Positions 43,386 through 52,152 of a stretch of DNA of 64,000 bases are shown here, piece after piece. Positions within the stretch are counted from its first letter, which is position 1. Every line of letters begins with the position of its first letter. The notes under the pieces were generated by a model that was not told the DNA's origin, did not search any database, and saw only the letters and a program-made list of their open reading frames with translations. A program made the translations under genes and the position numbers. This DNA comes from Paracoccus sp. MBLB3053 (lineage in GTDB: Bacteria > Pseudomonadota > Alphaproteobacteria > Rhodobacterales > Rhodobacteraceae), in NCBI RefSeq assembly GCF_031822435.1, contig NZ_JAVQLW010000001.1:815501-879500 (forward strand), read 5' to 3'.

Positions 43386-44293
43386 CAATATCCCACGAGG
43401 AAGGGATTGAACCCGCCTCTTGCCCATTCGGTGTCGCGCATCATCAAATCCAGTCCGAGGCTCGCAACGTCATCCGCCACGGGTTCCAGCGTCGGGTTCT
43501 TGTTTTGGTAAAGTATCTTCACCCATTTGCCGCATTCCCGGCAGATCTCGGCTTTCACCGTCGCTTCTTCGGTCTCGACCGAACGGTAAGTGATGCCTTT
43601 CGTCGATGCACAGCAGGTGCATTTCACCCGCACCTCGTTCCACAGTGTCTGGCAGGTCGCGCAGGAACAGTAGCGCGCACCTTCGGCCCCCATGTTCTCG
43701 GTCACCATGCTGACCGCCGGGCGGCCGCCGCAAGCAGGGCAGATGCCGGTCCGGATCGGAACCAATTGTTCCACGTGGAGCCTTTCCGCCCGCTTCGCCG
43801 CAACCACCTGAAGCGCCGCGGCTGCAAGAAGATGGGGCGCGACGCTGTCCGGCGGGATCTCATCGGCAAGCACGTTCAAAATGACCCAGTCCCGTTCAGC
43901 AGGCTCGGCCTCAGCGAGCGCCGCCAGCGCGAGACGCGCCGTTTCGGGCATATCGACTTCTGCCATGAGGTCGCAGAGCCTTTGCAGCGTCGCGGTGACG
44001 TCGTCGCGCATGTCATTGCGATCCAGCGGAGGCATTCTGCTGACGCGCGCCAATTCGATCCTATCTTCGGAGATCGGGACGGGATCGGGGGCTTCCCGCG
44101 ACAGCCGGGCCTGAACGCGCGCCAATGCTCCCAGAAAACGCAGATAGGGCGCAAGATTCGGGCTGTGCACGGCAAGGAAATCAAACCGCTCTGCCCGGGT
44201 GGTGAAGACAGCTTCGGGCTGGGGCAGGCGCGCCAAGGGAACCTTGGCCACGCCGCCAATCATCGAAGGGTCGGGTATCAATGTTGAAGACAT
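43385..44293 (-). CDS. fdhE: FdhE, formate dehydrogenase accessory protein
   Basis: 302 residues. FdhE is a rubredoxin-like iron-binding protein required for activity of the membrane-bound formate dehydrogenases. Four CxxC pairs are visible: [23 protein letters not shown] and CRECGKW. Two adjacent ATGs (44296 and 44293) exist; I prefer the second because GAAGG is then at a usable distance. It lies 41 bp after fdoI and overlaps selA by one base. A parS-like palindrome (TGTTCCACGTGGAGCC, 43767-43782) falls inside it. Confidence 0.93.
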   Translation of the reverse strand: MSSTLIPDPSMIGGVAKVPLARLPQPEAVFTTRAERFDFLAVHSPNLAPYLRFLGALARVQARLSREAPDPVPISEDRIELARVSRMPPLDRNDMRDDVTATLQRLCDLMAEVDMPETARLALAALAEAEPAERDWVILNVLADEIPPDSVAPHLLAAAALQVVAAKRAERLHVEQLVPIRTGICPACGGRPAVSMVTENMGAEGARYCSCATCQTLWNEVRVKCTCCASTKGITYRSVETEEATVKAEICRECGKWVKILYQNKNPTLEPVADDVASLGLDLMMRDTEWARGGFNPFLVGY

Positions 44294-44334
44294 CATATCC
44301 TTCGGGCCGACCGGCCACCTGACTTCACTACAGT

Positions 44335-45021
44335 TTACTCTGCCGGGTCACGCCCTTCGCGTCCAGCGACTTCGCGAAGCCATTTGCGGTGGTGTCGCCA
44401 GGCCCATCCGCCGGTCACCGTTCCACGGGTCATCGCCCTGATCGTGCCGCGCGTCCAGATCGCCGCATAGACGTGGACGATGAAGACCAGGATGATCGCA
44501 ACCGCAGCAAGCGAATGGACCAGCACCGCCCAGCGGCGTGCGGGAATCGACACGAGATCGGGGAAATACTGTTCCCAGATCATCACGCCAGACCCGATCA
44601 GAACGACGATCAGGATCGACATCGCCCAGAACACCGCCTTTTGCCCGGCATTGTACTTACCAAGTTCCGGCAGGCGTTCTTCATGCCCCTGAACCACGTC
44701 TCCGATCTGGCTGACCCAGGTGCGGTCTTCGGGTCGGGGCAGGTTCAACTTCCAAAGCTGCGCGAAGAGCACGAAAAAGCTCAGGAACAAGAGGATGCCG
44801 ACAAAGGGATGGAGCCAGCGCGTGTTCGGCCCCCCGCCAAACAAACCGGTCAGGAAGTAGAGCGAGGGGTGGAACAGCGCGAGCCCCGACAGCAGCAACA
44901 CGATCAGGCTGAGCGCCGTGACCCAGTGATTGGCCCGGGTAAAGCCGCGATAACGGCTGATCCGGACCGGGGTCGTGGATTCGAGGTGATCCCCCTTTTC
45001 CGAATAGAGAGGTTTGGTCAT
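44335..45021 (-). CDS. fdoI: Formate dehydrogenase gamma subunit (cytochrome b556)
   Basis: 228-residue integral-membrane cytochrome b that passes electrons from the beta subunit to the quinone pool. Four transmembrane segments: HWVTALSLIVLLLSGLALF, LHPFVGILLFLSFFVLFAQLW, AVFWAMSILIVVLIGSGVMIW and LVHSLAAVAIILVFIVHVYAA, with heme-ligand candidate histidines in the first, second and fourth. N-terminal RISRYRGFTRANHWVTA is the family signature. ATG at 45021 has GAGGAGG six bases upstream and overlaps the fdoH stop. Confidence 0.94.
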   Translation of the reverse strand: MTKPLYSEKGDHLESTTPVRISRYRGFTRANHWVTALSLIVLLLSGLALFHPSLYFLTGLFGGGPNTRWLHPFVGILLFLSFFVLFAQLWKLNLPRPEDRTWVSQIGDVVQGHEERLPELGKYNAGQKAVFWAMSILIVVLIGSGVMIWEQYFPDLVSIPARRWAVLVHSLAAVAIILVFIVHVYAAIWTRGTIRAMTRGTVTGGWAWRHHRKWLREVAGREGRDPAE

Positions 45022-46010
45022 CACGCCTCCTCACTTCTGTCGGGGACGGTGGTTTCGACGAGATGCTCGGCTTCCCGCTCCTCCTCGGCGCTGACCTGAT
45101 TCGCGCGAGCGAAGAGGCCATGCAGGATCGAACCCATGGCGGCTACGCCGATCGCCGCGAGACCCACGGTCTTGGTCACGCCCTTCCAGCCGCGCACCAC
45201 CGGGGAAATCTTCGGGTCCTCCGGCAGGTTCGCATAAAGCGACGGCTTGTCGGCGTGATGGAGGACATAAAATACATGTGTCCCTCCCACACCATCCGGG
45301 TCGTAGATACCGGCATTCTCGTAGCCGCGGGACTTGAGGTCGGCGACGCGCATGTTCGCATGTTCGACCATGTCCTCCTTCGTGCCGAACACGATGGCCT
45401 GCGTCGGGCAGGCCTTGGCACAGGCAGGACCCTGTCCGACCGCGACCCGGTCCGAGCACAGCGTGCATTTGTAGCTCTTGTGATCGGTCTTGCTGACGCG
45501 GGGGATGTTGAACGGGCAGCCGGTGATGCAATAGCCGCAGCCGATACAGTTCTCGTGGATGAAATCCACGATGCCGTTGGAATATTGCACGATCGCGCCG
45601 GGGGCCGGGCAGGCCTTGAGACAACCCGGGTCTTCGCAATGCATGCAGCCATCCTTGCGGATCAGCCATTCGAAATCCCCGGTCTCGGGGTTCTCGTATT
45701 CACTGAAGCGCATCAGCGTGAACATGTCCGGCGTCAGGTCATGCGGGTTTTCGTACATGCCGACATTGTGCTCGATCTCGGGCACGGTGTCGTTCCATTC
45801 GGCACAGGCCGATTGGCAGGCCTTGCAGCCAATGCACTTGGACACGTCGATGAGCTTCGCGACCGGGGTCAGTTCGCGTTCGGGCCTGGGCAGATCCGGC
45901 ATGGCCGAGGCGCGGACGACGTCACCCGCGCCAAGGTTTGCCTTCATCGGCTGGAGCGGCGGGTTCGACACCGCCGTCCGGGGACTGTCGAGGTTCGGGT
46001 CCATGGTCAT
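45021..46010 (-). CDS. fdoH: Formate dehydrogenase beta subunit (4x[4Fe-4S])
   Basis: 329-residue electron-transfer subunit. Four ferredoxin-type cysteine clusters: [50 protein letters not shown] and CTLCSDRV...[11 protein letters not shown]-terminal transmembrane helix ([20 protein letters not shown]) anchors it to the membrane on the periplasmic side, as in FdnH/FdoH. It has no own Tat signal and probably travels with the alpha subunit. Overlaps fdoG by 4 bp (ATGA). Confidence 0.95.
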   Translation of the reverse strand: MTMDPNLDSPRTAVSNPPLQPMKANLGAGDVVRASAMPDLPRPERELTPVAKLIDVSKCIGCKACQSACAEWNDTVPEIEHNVGMYENPHDLTPDMFTLMRFSEYENPETGDFEWLIRKDGCMHCEDPGCLKACPAPGAIVQYSNGIVDFIHENCIGCGYCITGCPFNIPRVSKTDHKSYKCTLCSDRVAVGQGPACAKACPTQAIVFGTKEDMVEHANMRVADLKSRGYENAGIYDPDGVGGTHVFYVLHHADKPSLYANLPEDPKISPVVRGWKGVTKTVGLAAIGVAAMGSILHGLFARANQVSAEEEREAEHLVETTVPDRSEEA

Positions 46011-49000
46011 GACACGGCCTCCCCTGTTGCCGGTTCGATATTGACAAGAAATGCCTTGAATTCAGGCGTTTCCACGTTCGCGTCTCCGACAAAAGGTGTC
46101 AGGCTGTTCGGACCGAAACCCTTCCTTGCCGCGCCCATGAAGCCCCAGTGGAGCGGGATTCCGACGACATGAACGGTCTTGTCGCCGCATTGCAGCGGCT
46201 TGATCCGTTTCGTCACCAGCGCCTTGGCCGTGACCTCCCCTCGCTTGGACCAGACGCGTACCGTTCCGCCTTTGGTGATCCCCTTTTCGGCGGCGAGTTC
46301 CTCGCTGATCTCGACGAAGAATTCGGGCTGCAGGGCAGAGTTGATACGGTTGTGCTTGGTCCAGTAGTGGAAATGTTCGGTCAGCCGGTAAGAGGTCGCC
46401 ACAAAGGGGAATTCGTCGCTGGTCGCGAACTGCTCCGCATCCTTGACAAAGACCCTGGCCACCGGGTTGCCGCGCATCTCGGGGTTGAACACATTGGCGA
46501 TGGGGGACTCAAAGGGCTCCATATGCGTCGGGAAAGGCCCGTCGCGCATCATGCCGCGGGTAAAGAGCCGCGAGGCGCCTTCCGGGTTCATGATGAAGGG
46601 GCCGACCTCACCGGGTGGCGCGGTGGGGGAAATGTCGGGCACGTCGTAGCCCGTCCATTTCTCTCCATTCCACTCGATCAGCTTGCGCGAAGGGTCCCAG
46701 GGTTTGCCCTGCATGTCCGCCGAGGCCCGGTTGTACAGGATCCGGCGATTAAGCGGCCAGGCATAGCTCCAGTTGAGGAAGGCGCCGGTATCGTCGGGAT
46801 CGGAATTGTCCCGCCGCGCCATGTTGTTGCCATCCTCGTTCCAGCAGCCGCCATAGATCCAGCAGGCCGACATGGTCGAGCCATCGTCGCGCAATTGGCT
46901 GAAGTTCACCAGTTGCTTGCCCGCTGCGGTCAGAAGCTTGGTCGTGTCCTTGAGGTCATAGACATCCCCCAGCGCCTTGCCGTTGAGTTCCTTCGCCAGT
47001 TCCTCGGCCGAGGGTTCGTTTTCGTCCGCGTAGTTCCAGGTCAGGTTCAGGATCGGATCGGGGAACACCCCGCCTTCGTCCTGATAGAGCTTCCTGAGCC
47101 GCAGGAAGATCTGCGCCATGATCCAGGTGTCGCGCTGTGCCTGACCCGGAGGCGTCGCCGCCGCCCAGTGCCATTGTATCCAGCGGCCCGAATTCACCAG
47201 CGAGCCGTCATCCTCGGCAAAGCTGGTCGTGGGCAGCTCGATCACCTCGGTCTGGATCGAGGCCGTATCCACGTCGTTATATTCGCCGTGATTTTCCCAG
47301 AAATGGGCCGTCTCGGTTTCCAGCGGGTCCATGACCACCAGAAGTTTCAGCTTGGACAGTGCCGAGGTCAGCTTGGCCCGGTTCGGGAAGGACAGAAGCG
47401 GATTGAAGCCCTGGCAGAAGTAATTATTGATCTTTCCTTCGTTCATCAGGTCGAACATTCGCAGGATGTCGTAGGTCGGCACATCCAGCTTGGGCAGATA
47501 TTCGAAGGCCCAATCGTTGTCCGCCGTCGCGGCATCGCCCCACATGGCCTTCATGAAGCTGACCATGAATTTGGGATAGTTCTGCCAATAGCTGGTCTGG
47601 CCCGGCCTGAGCGGCTTGAAGGAGCGGCTGGACATATAGGTGGTCCAGTCCGGTTCCTTTTCGGTCGGGATGTTCAGATAGCCCGGGATCAGGTTCGACA
47701 TCAGCCCGATATCGGTCAGGCCCTGGATGTTCGAATGGCCCCGCAGCGCGTTCATACCGCCACCCCGAACGCCGATATTGCCCAGGATCAGCTGAAGCAT
47801 GGCCATTCCGCGGATGTTCTGCGCACCCTTGGAATGCTGCGTCCAGCCAAGCGCGTACATCGAGGTCATGGTCTTGTCGACCGCCGAACATTCGCCGATC
47901 ATTTCGGCCACCTTCAGGAACTTGTCCTTGGGTGTGCCGCAGACCTGCTCGACCAGTTCAGGTGTATAGCGCGAGACGTGCTCTTTCAGCAGATTCCAGA
48001 CGCAGCGCGGGTTTTGCAGCGTCATGTCCACCTGGGCGAAGCCATCATCGCCGATCACATAATCCCAGCTCGACTTGTCATAGTCGCGCTTTTCAGGGTC
48101 ATAGCCGGTGAACAGACCGTCATTCCATCCGAACTCGTCCTTCACGATGAAGGCCGCGTTCGTGAAGTTCGTGACATATTCCCATTGGACCTTGTCGTTC
48201 TGGATCATCCAGTTGATCAGGGCCATCAGGAAGACAATGTCCGAACCCGGACGGATCGGGGCATAATAATCGGATACCGAAGCCGTGCGCGTGAACCTCG
48301 GGTCCACTACGATCAGCTTGGCGCCACGATGCGCCTTTGCCTCGGTCACCCATTTGAAGCCGCAAGGGTGGGCTTCAGCAGCGTTGCCGCCCATCACGAC
48401 CACAAGGTCGGTATTCTTGATGTCGGTCCAGGAGTTTGTCATCGCTCCACGGCCAAATGTCGGGCCCAAACTGGACACCGTCGGGCCGTGTCAAACGCGC
48501 GCCTGGTTGTCGAATCCTACGATCCCCATGGACCGGACCACCTTGTAGGTCAGCCATGCGGTTTCGTTCGTTGTCGCCGAGGCCGCCAGGAAACCCGTCG
48601 AGGTCCAGCGGTTCACCGGTACGCCGGCATCGTTTACCTGCACCAGGTTCGCGTCGCGATCGTCCTTGAGGGCGCGGGCGATCTTGTCCAACGCTTCTTC
48701 CCAGCTGATTTCTTCCAGCCGGTCGGAACCTGGGCGACGGATCCGCGGAACCGTCAGGCGGGTAGCCGAAAGAACCGTATCCTTCAGCGCGGCACCTTTC
48801 GGGCACAGCGTGCCGCGGTTCGTCGGGTGGTCTGCATCACCTTCGATATGGACGACTTCGGCGGTTTCGCCAGCCTCAAGGTCACCCTTCGAGTAAATCA
48901 GGATACCGCAGGCGACCGAACAATATGTGCAGGTGTTCCGGATCTCAGTCGTCGAGGCAAGCTTGAACGCGCGGACATGCGCCTGTTCGGCAGCCTCCGC

Positions 49001-49090
49001 TTCGCCAAAACCCATAGCCCCGAGCGAGGTTGCCGCGACACCTGCACCCGCGAGCTTGAAGAAGCCGCGGCGTGAGAGGTCGATGTTCAT
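46007..49090 (-). CDS. fdoG: Formate dehydrogenase alpha subunit, selenoprotein (in-frame UGA = Sec200)
   Basis: 1027-residue molybdopterin selenoenzyme oxidising formate at the periplasmic side. The reading frame is interrupted only by a TGA at 48493-48491, in the context [20 protein letters not shown], the invariant active-site Sec position of FDH-N/O. Tat signal [15 protein letters not shown] at 6-20; [4Fe-4S] cysteines C54, C57, C61 and C96 ([17 protein letters not shown]). The rest shows molybdopterin-binding [15 protein letters not shown] and [17 protein letters not shown] motifs and the C-terminal dinucleotide-binding domain. AGGAGG lies before the ATG at 49090. A TTGACA is seen 65 bp upstream, without a matching -10. 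Gene callers that read TGA as stop would split it at 48,491. Confidence 0.96.
48448..48490 (-). promoter_or_regulatory. SECIS-like hairpin directly after the fdoG UGA
   Basis: Starting at the base after the UGA (48490), CACGGCC pairs with GGCCGTG ending at 48448 (7 bp). An apical stem GTCC/GGGC closes a loop AGUUU at 48472-48468, 18 bases past the UGA. The loop contains the GU that SelB contacts in E. coli SECIS elements, and the first bases (UGACACGGCCC) match the E. coli fdhF/fdnG elements as I remember them. Confidence 0.8.
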
Positions 49091-49160
49091 CGTGCCTCCT
49101 TTTTGCCTGTCAAATGGATAGGTAAGTGGCAGGATGACTCCGGATTATTCACATTGTCAA

Positions 49161-49188
49161 GCTGGGCCGAGTGGAAGCTCGGCCCAGC
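49161..49188. terminator. Hairpin between gbcB and fdoG
   Basis: 11-bp perfect stem GCTGGGCCGAG / CTCGGCCCAGC (49161-49171 with 49178-49188), 6-base loop. It lies 46 bp past the gbcB stop. On the minus strand only TT follows, so it is a weak intrinsic terminator; it may separate the gbc pair from the FDH operon or protect the 3' end. Confidence 0.55.
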
Positions 49189-49233
49189 GAATCCAGTGAA
49201 TTTTTAGCCGGTTAAAGCGGGCATTCGGCAAAG

Positions 49234-50310
49234 TCAGACTTCGACCGCAACCTTCCCGATCGGATGCGAGCAGCAGGCCAGGATATATCCTGCCTCGATA
49301 TCGTCATCGCTGATCCCGCCATTGTGGACCATATGCACATCGCCGGACGTTTTCCGCACCTTGCAGGTTCCGCAGAGCCCGAATGTGCAGCCCGACGGAA
49401 TGTTCAGCCCGCTTGCTTTTGCGACCGAAAGAACGGTGTCCGTCTCGGAGCAGGTCGCTGTGATCCCAGCAAGAGAAAACTCGACCTGAGCCTCGCTGGT
49501 TTCATCCGGGATCACGTCATCGAGGACTGGCGCTTCAGCCTCGTTGCGGACCGGAGCGCCGAAGCTTTCCTGATGGTAATGGTCCATGTCGAAGCCAAGC
49601 GCGACGAGCATGTCACGCACAGCCTGCATGAAGGGCTCGGGGCCACAGCAGAAGACTTCACGTTCCAGATAGTCGGGCGCCATGAGCCCGAGCATGATCT
49701 GGCTAAGACGCCCGCGATAGCCATGCCAGGTCCGGAACGGATCGGATTCCTCGACCGAAAATCGAAGCTGCAGACCGGGCACCCGGTCGGCCATGCCTTC
49801 GAGCCGCTGGCGGAAGATGAGGTCGCTTGGGGATTTGGCGGCGTGCACAAACACGATGTCCGGCATTTCACCCGAATCCCAAGCCCATGTCGTCATGGAC
49901 ATCATCGGCGTAATGCCCGAGCCGGCCGAGATGAAAAGATATTTCGGCGCTTCATGCCGGACGAAGCTGAAGATACCTGCCGGCCCAAAAGCCTTGATCT
50001 TCATGCCGGGCCGCAGATGATCCAACATCCAGCGACCACCGACACTGTCAAATTGCGCCTTGACCGTAACCGAAATGGACAGCGGCCGCGACGGGCTCGA
50101 ACTGATCGTGTAAGTCCGCTGCACGTTTCCGCCCGGCACCGGCAAGTCCAAAGTGACGAACTGGCCAGGCTGGTAGTCGAAATATGCGCCCGAAGGGGCC
50201 CGGAACGTGAATGTTGCGGTGTCCGCCGTTTCCGGCACGACCATCGCGCATTCCAGCAGTTCGTCGTCCCGCCACGGCTTGTCGCCGAATGCCTTTACCA
50301 GGACCGCCAT
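49234..50310 (-). CDS. gbcB: Rieske oxygenase reductase component, GbcB-like (FAD and [2Fe-2S])
   Basis: 358-residue reductase feeding electrons to the adjacent Rieske oxygenase. FAD domain about 1-110 (RTYTISSSP, GQFVTLDLPVPGG), NAD domain about 120-240 (FISAGSGITPMMSMT, VFCCGPEPFMQAVRDML), and C-terminal plant-type ferredoxin with SGCTFGLCGTCKV and ILACCSHP as cluster cysteines. This order is that of GbcB, the glycine-betaine demethylase reductase. ATG at 50310 overlaps the oxygenase stop as TAATG. Symbol given by family and context; related systems act on stachydrine, carnitine or other methylated amines. Confidence 0.82.
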   Translation of the reverse strand: MAVLVKAFGDKPWRDDELLECAMVVPETADTATFTFRAPSGAYFDYQPGQFVTLDLPVPGGNVQRTYTISSSPSRPLSISVTVKAQFDSVGGRWMLDHLRPGMKIKAFGPAGIFSFVRHEAPKYLFISAGSGITPMMSMTTWAWDSGEMPDIVFVHAAKSPSDLIFRQRLEGMADRVPGLQLRFSVEESDPFRTWHGYRGRLSQIMLGLMAPDYLEREVFCCGPEPFMQAVRDMLVALGFDMDHYHQESFGAPVRNEAEAPVLDDVIPDETSEAQVEFSLAGITATCSETDTVLSVAKASGLNIPSGCTFGLCGTCKVRKTSGDVHMVHNGGISDDDIEAGYILACCSHPIGKVAVEV

Positions 50311-51548
50311 TATTCTGCCGCCATCGCAGGAGCCGGACCAAGGCGCTCGACCATAGTATCGCAATACCAGTCGACGAACTGAATCACACCCTCTTCCTGG
50401 ATCATGGAATATGGGCCGGGCTCGTAGGCCGGCGAAAGTATCCCGGCCTGATTTTCCTCGACCACCTGACGGTCTTCGTCATTCGTGTTGATCCAGACCC
50501 GGGTCAGGTCTTCGATGTTGTAGTCTTGCCCCTCGACGGCGTCCTTGTGTACCAGCCAGTTCGTCGTGACCTGCGTTTCGGTCGGGCTGATCGGCAGGAC
50601 ACGGAACACGATGGCATGGTCGGCCAGATAGTGGTTCCAGGTGTTCGGGTAATTGAAGAAAAGCAGGCTGCCAGCATCGTTGAAGGGCATGGCGCCCATG
50701 CGTTTCGAGACCGCGGCCTTGGTGCTCATCGTGTAGCTTTCCGCATTGTTGAGCAGCGGGATGCGCGCGAGGCGCCATTGCATCCTCGGGTGGTTGACGA
50801 AACGGGATGGCAGCCCGGCCTCTTCGCATCGTTTCCAATGCGCGAGAATGTCGGGACTGGCGCTGTCGGGCCCTTCCATCGCGGTCATGCGTGGATTGTC
50901 GGAATAAGTGCGGCAAAGCGAGGGGTGGCTGCCACCGCAATGGTAGCATTCGCGATTGTTTTCTATCACGAGCTTCCAGTTGCCCTTTTCAACGATGGTC
51001 GAACTGAAAGCCACCTTGCTGTCGGCAAGTTTGCTTGGAGCGAGGTAGGTCGCCAAGTGCTTCGCCAGGTCCCCGATCGGGGGTGGGACCTCTGCCAGGC
51101 AGACAAAGATCATCCCGTTCAGGTCGATGCAGTGCACCGGCTTGAGCCCGAATTGCGAGGCGTCGAAATCATCCCCCATATCGCGGGCATAGAGCAGTTT
51201 GCCGTCCAGTTCATAGGTCCACTGGTGGTAGGGGCAGACGAGCTTGGTGGTCGAACCGGTCGTTTTCGAACAGAGACGCTGACCGCGGTGACGACAGACG
51301 TTGTGGAATGCCCGAACCCGTCCATCCGCACCGCGCACGATGATCACGGGGAAGGCGCCAACCTGCATGGTCGAAAAATTGCCCGTCTTGGGGATTTCGC
51401 ATGCCGGAATGGCAAACAGCCAGTCCTTGTACCATATCTGCTCCAGATCGGCCTGAAACACACCTTCGTCACAGTAGAGTTCGCGCGTCAGCGCATGGTT
51501 TCTCTTCCGATCGACGATCTGCGACAGGATTTCTGCAGTGTTGAGCAT
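50310..51548 (-). CDS. gbcA: Rieske non-heme iron oxygenase, GbcA-like (glycine-betaine demethylase type)
   Basis: 412 residues from the ATG at 51548. Rieske domain: CRHRGQRLCSKTTG with C-x-H, then CPYHQWTYELDGK with C-x-x-H. The catalytic domain has the bridging Asp/Glu and iron ligands in VIENNRECYHCGGSHPSL and a later acidic residue. ECYHC is characteristic of GbcA and stachydrine-demethylase relatives. The enzyme would remove one methyl group as formaldehyde. An upstream in-frame extension (to 51632) is not supported. The promoter must lie in or next to the oriC region. The membrane-bound formate dehydrogenase lies immediately downstream. Confidence 0.82.
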   Translation of the reverse strand: MLNTAEILSQIVDRKRNHALTRELYCDEGVFQADLEQIWYKDWLFAIPACEIPKTGNFSTMQVGAFPVIIVRGADGRVRAFHNVCRHRGQRLCSKTTGSTTKLVCPYHQWTYELDGKLLYARDMGDDFDASQFGLKPVHCIDLNGMIFVCLAEVPPPIGDLAKHLATYLAPSKLADSKVAFSSTIVEKGNWKLVIENNRECYHCGGSHPSLCRTYSDNPRMTAMEGPDSASPDILAHWKRCEEAGLPSRFVNHPRMQWRLARIPLLNNAESYTMSTKAAVSKRMGAMPFNDAGSLLFFNYPNTWNHYLADHAIVFRVLPISPTETQVTTNWLVHKDAVEGQDYNIEDLTRVWINTNDEDRQVVEENQAGILSPAYEPGPYSMIQEEGVIQFVDWYCDTMVERLGPAPAMAAE

Positions 51549-51943
51549 GGCTTGATTCCGGATGGGATGGCTATTTTTGCAGACCATCGCACTCCGCAGC
51601 GTTTCTGCATCGACCAAATGCGACATTCGCAAGACGAAAACGGATCGTCACCGCCTTGATCCCAACAGCCGCACCCCGGGCCCCGGCAATCATCATTCCG
51701 CAGTTCGGTCCCATGACGGAAACACTTCGCTGACGGTTTCTCGGCTGTGGAAATGCGAGTCTGAATAACCCTGTGGAGGAATCGGGGGCGACTCACAGGG
51801 GCGAATCTGTGGGAATCACCGGGCACGATTGGACCCTGTGGAGCAACCTTATGAACATTTGCCGAACGAGAGCACTTTCTCCACATGTTGAGAATTCCGG
51901 CTCGGTCTTCCACAGCGTGTGGATATACAAACTTTTCACAAAC

Positions 51944-51952
51944 TTATCCACA
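51944..51952 (+). promoter_or_regulatory. Perfect DnaA box in oriC
   Basis: TTATCCACA, identical to the E. coli high-affinity consensus, preceded by ACTTTTCACAAAC which contains a weaker box eight bases away. Confidence 0.85.
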
Positions 51953-52070
51953 TGCAGCGATTAATTAGAAGGTTGTTTTCACGTCTTTTTTTGACCTTCA
52001 CCTGCAGCATGTTAATTTTTTCCCCATATCGGAAAGGTGTGGATTTCTTCCGTGAAACATCGCTTTTCAG

Positions 52071-52079
52071 TAATCCACA
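52071..52079 (+). promoter_or_regulatory. DnaA box (one mismatch) at the hemJ-side of oriC
   Basis: TAATCCACA, one change from TTATCCACA, 74 bp before the hemJ start and just ahead of the AT-rich segment CTTTATCTTTATCTTTC. Confidence 0.7.
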
Positions 52080-52152
52080 GGGCCAACTACATCATAATCC
52101 TTCTTTATCTTTATCTTTCATTTGATAGAGGAGCAGAGCCGGAGGTGATCCC

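Larger units (their letters stand above)
51735..52110. other. Candidate chromosomal replication origin (oriC)
   Basis: A roughly 600-bp gene-free gap (51549-52152), unlike any other in the window. It holds a cluster of DnaA-box-like 9-mers in both orientations. One is perfect, TTATCCACA at 51944-51952. One-mismatch sites are TAATCCACA at 52071-52079 and TGTGGATAT at 51918-51926. Weaker ones are TGTGGAAAT (51746), CTGTGGAGG (51771), TGTGGGAAT (51808), TGTGGAGCA (51837), CTTCCACAG (51908), CTTTTCACA (51932) and TGTGGATTT (52038). AT-rich stretches at 51958-52020 and 52083-52130 could be the unwinding element. Neighbours hemJ, rho, mnmE, mnmG, parA and parB agree with an alphaproteobacterial origin. 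Confidence 0.85.

Noticed and set aside
48491..48493. Stop codon making fdoG a pseudogene or two genes
   Set aside because: The TGA is in the exact Sec context, with SECIS-like hairpin and selA, selB and selC adjacent, and both sides are in the same frame.
46148..49075. 975-codon open frame on the + strand antisense to fdoG
   Set aside because: Its product is low-complexity His/Arg/Gly-rich with no recognisable domain. The minus-strand frame encodes a clear formate dehydrogenase. Long antisense frames are common in GC-rich coding DNA.
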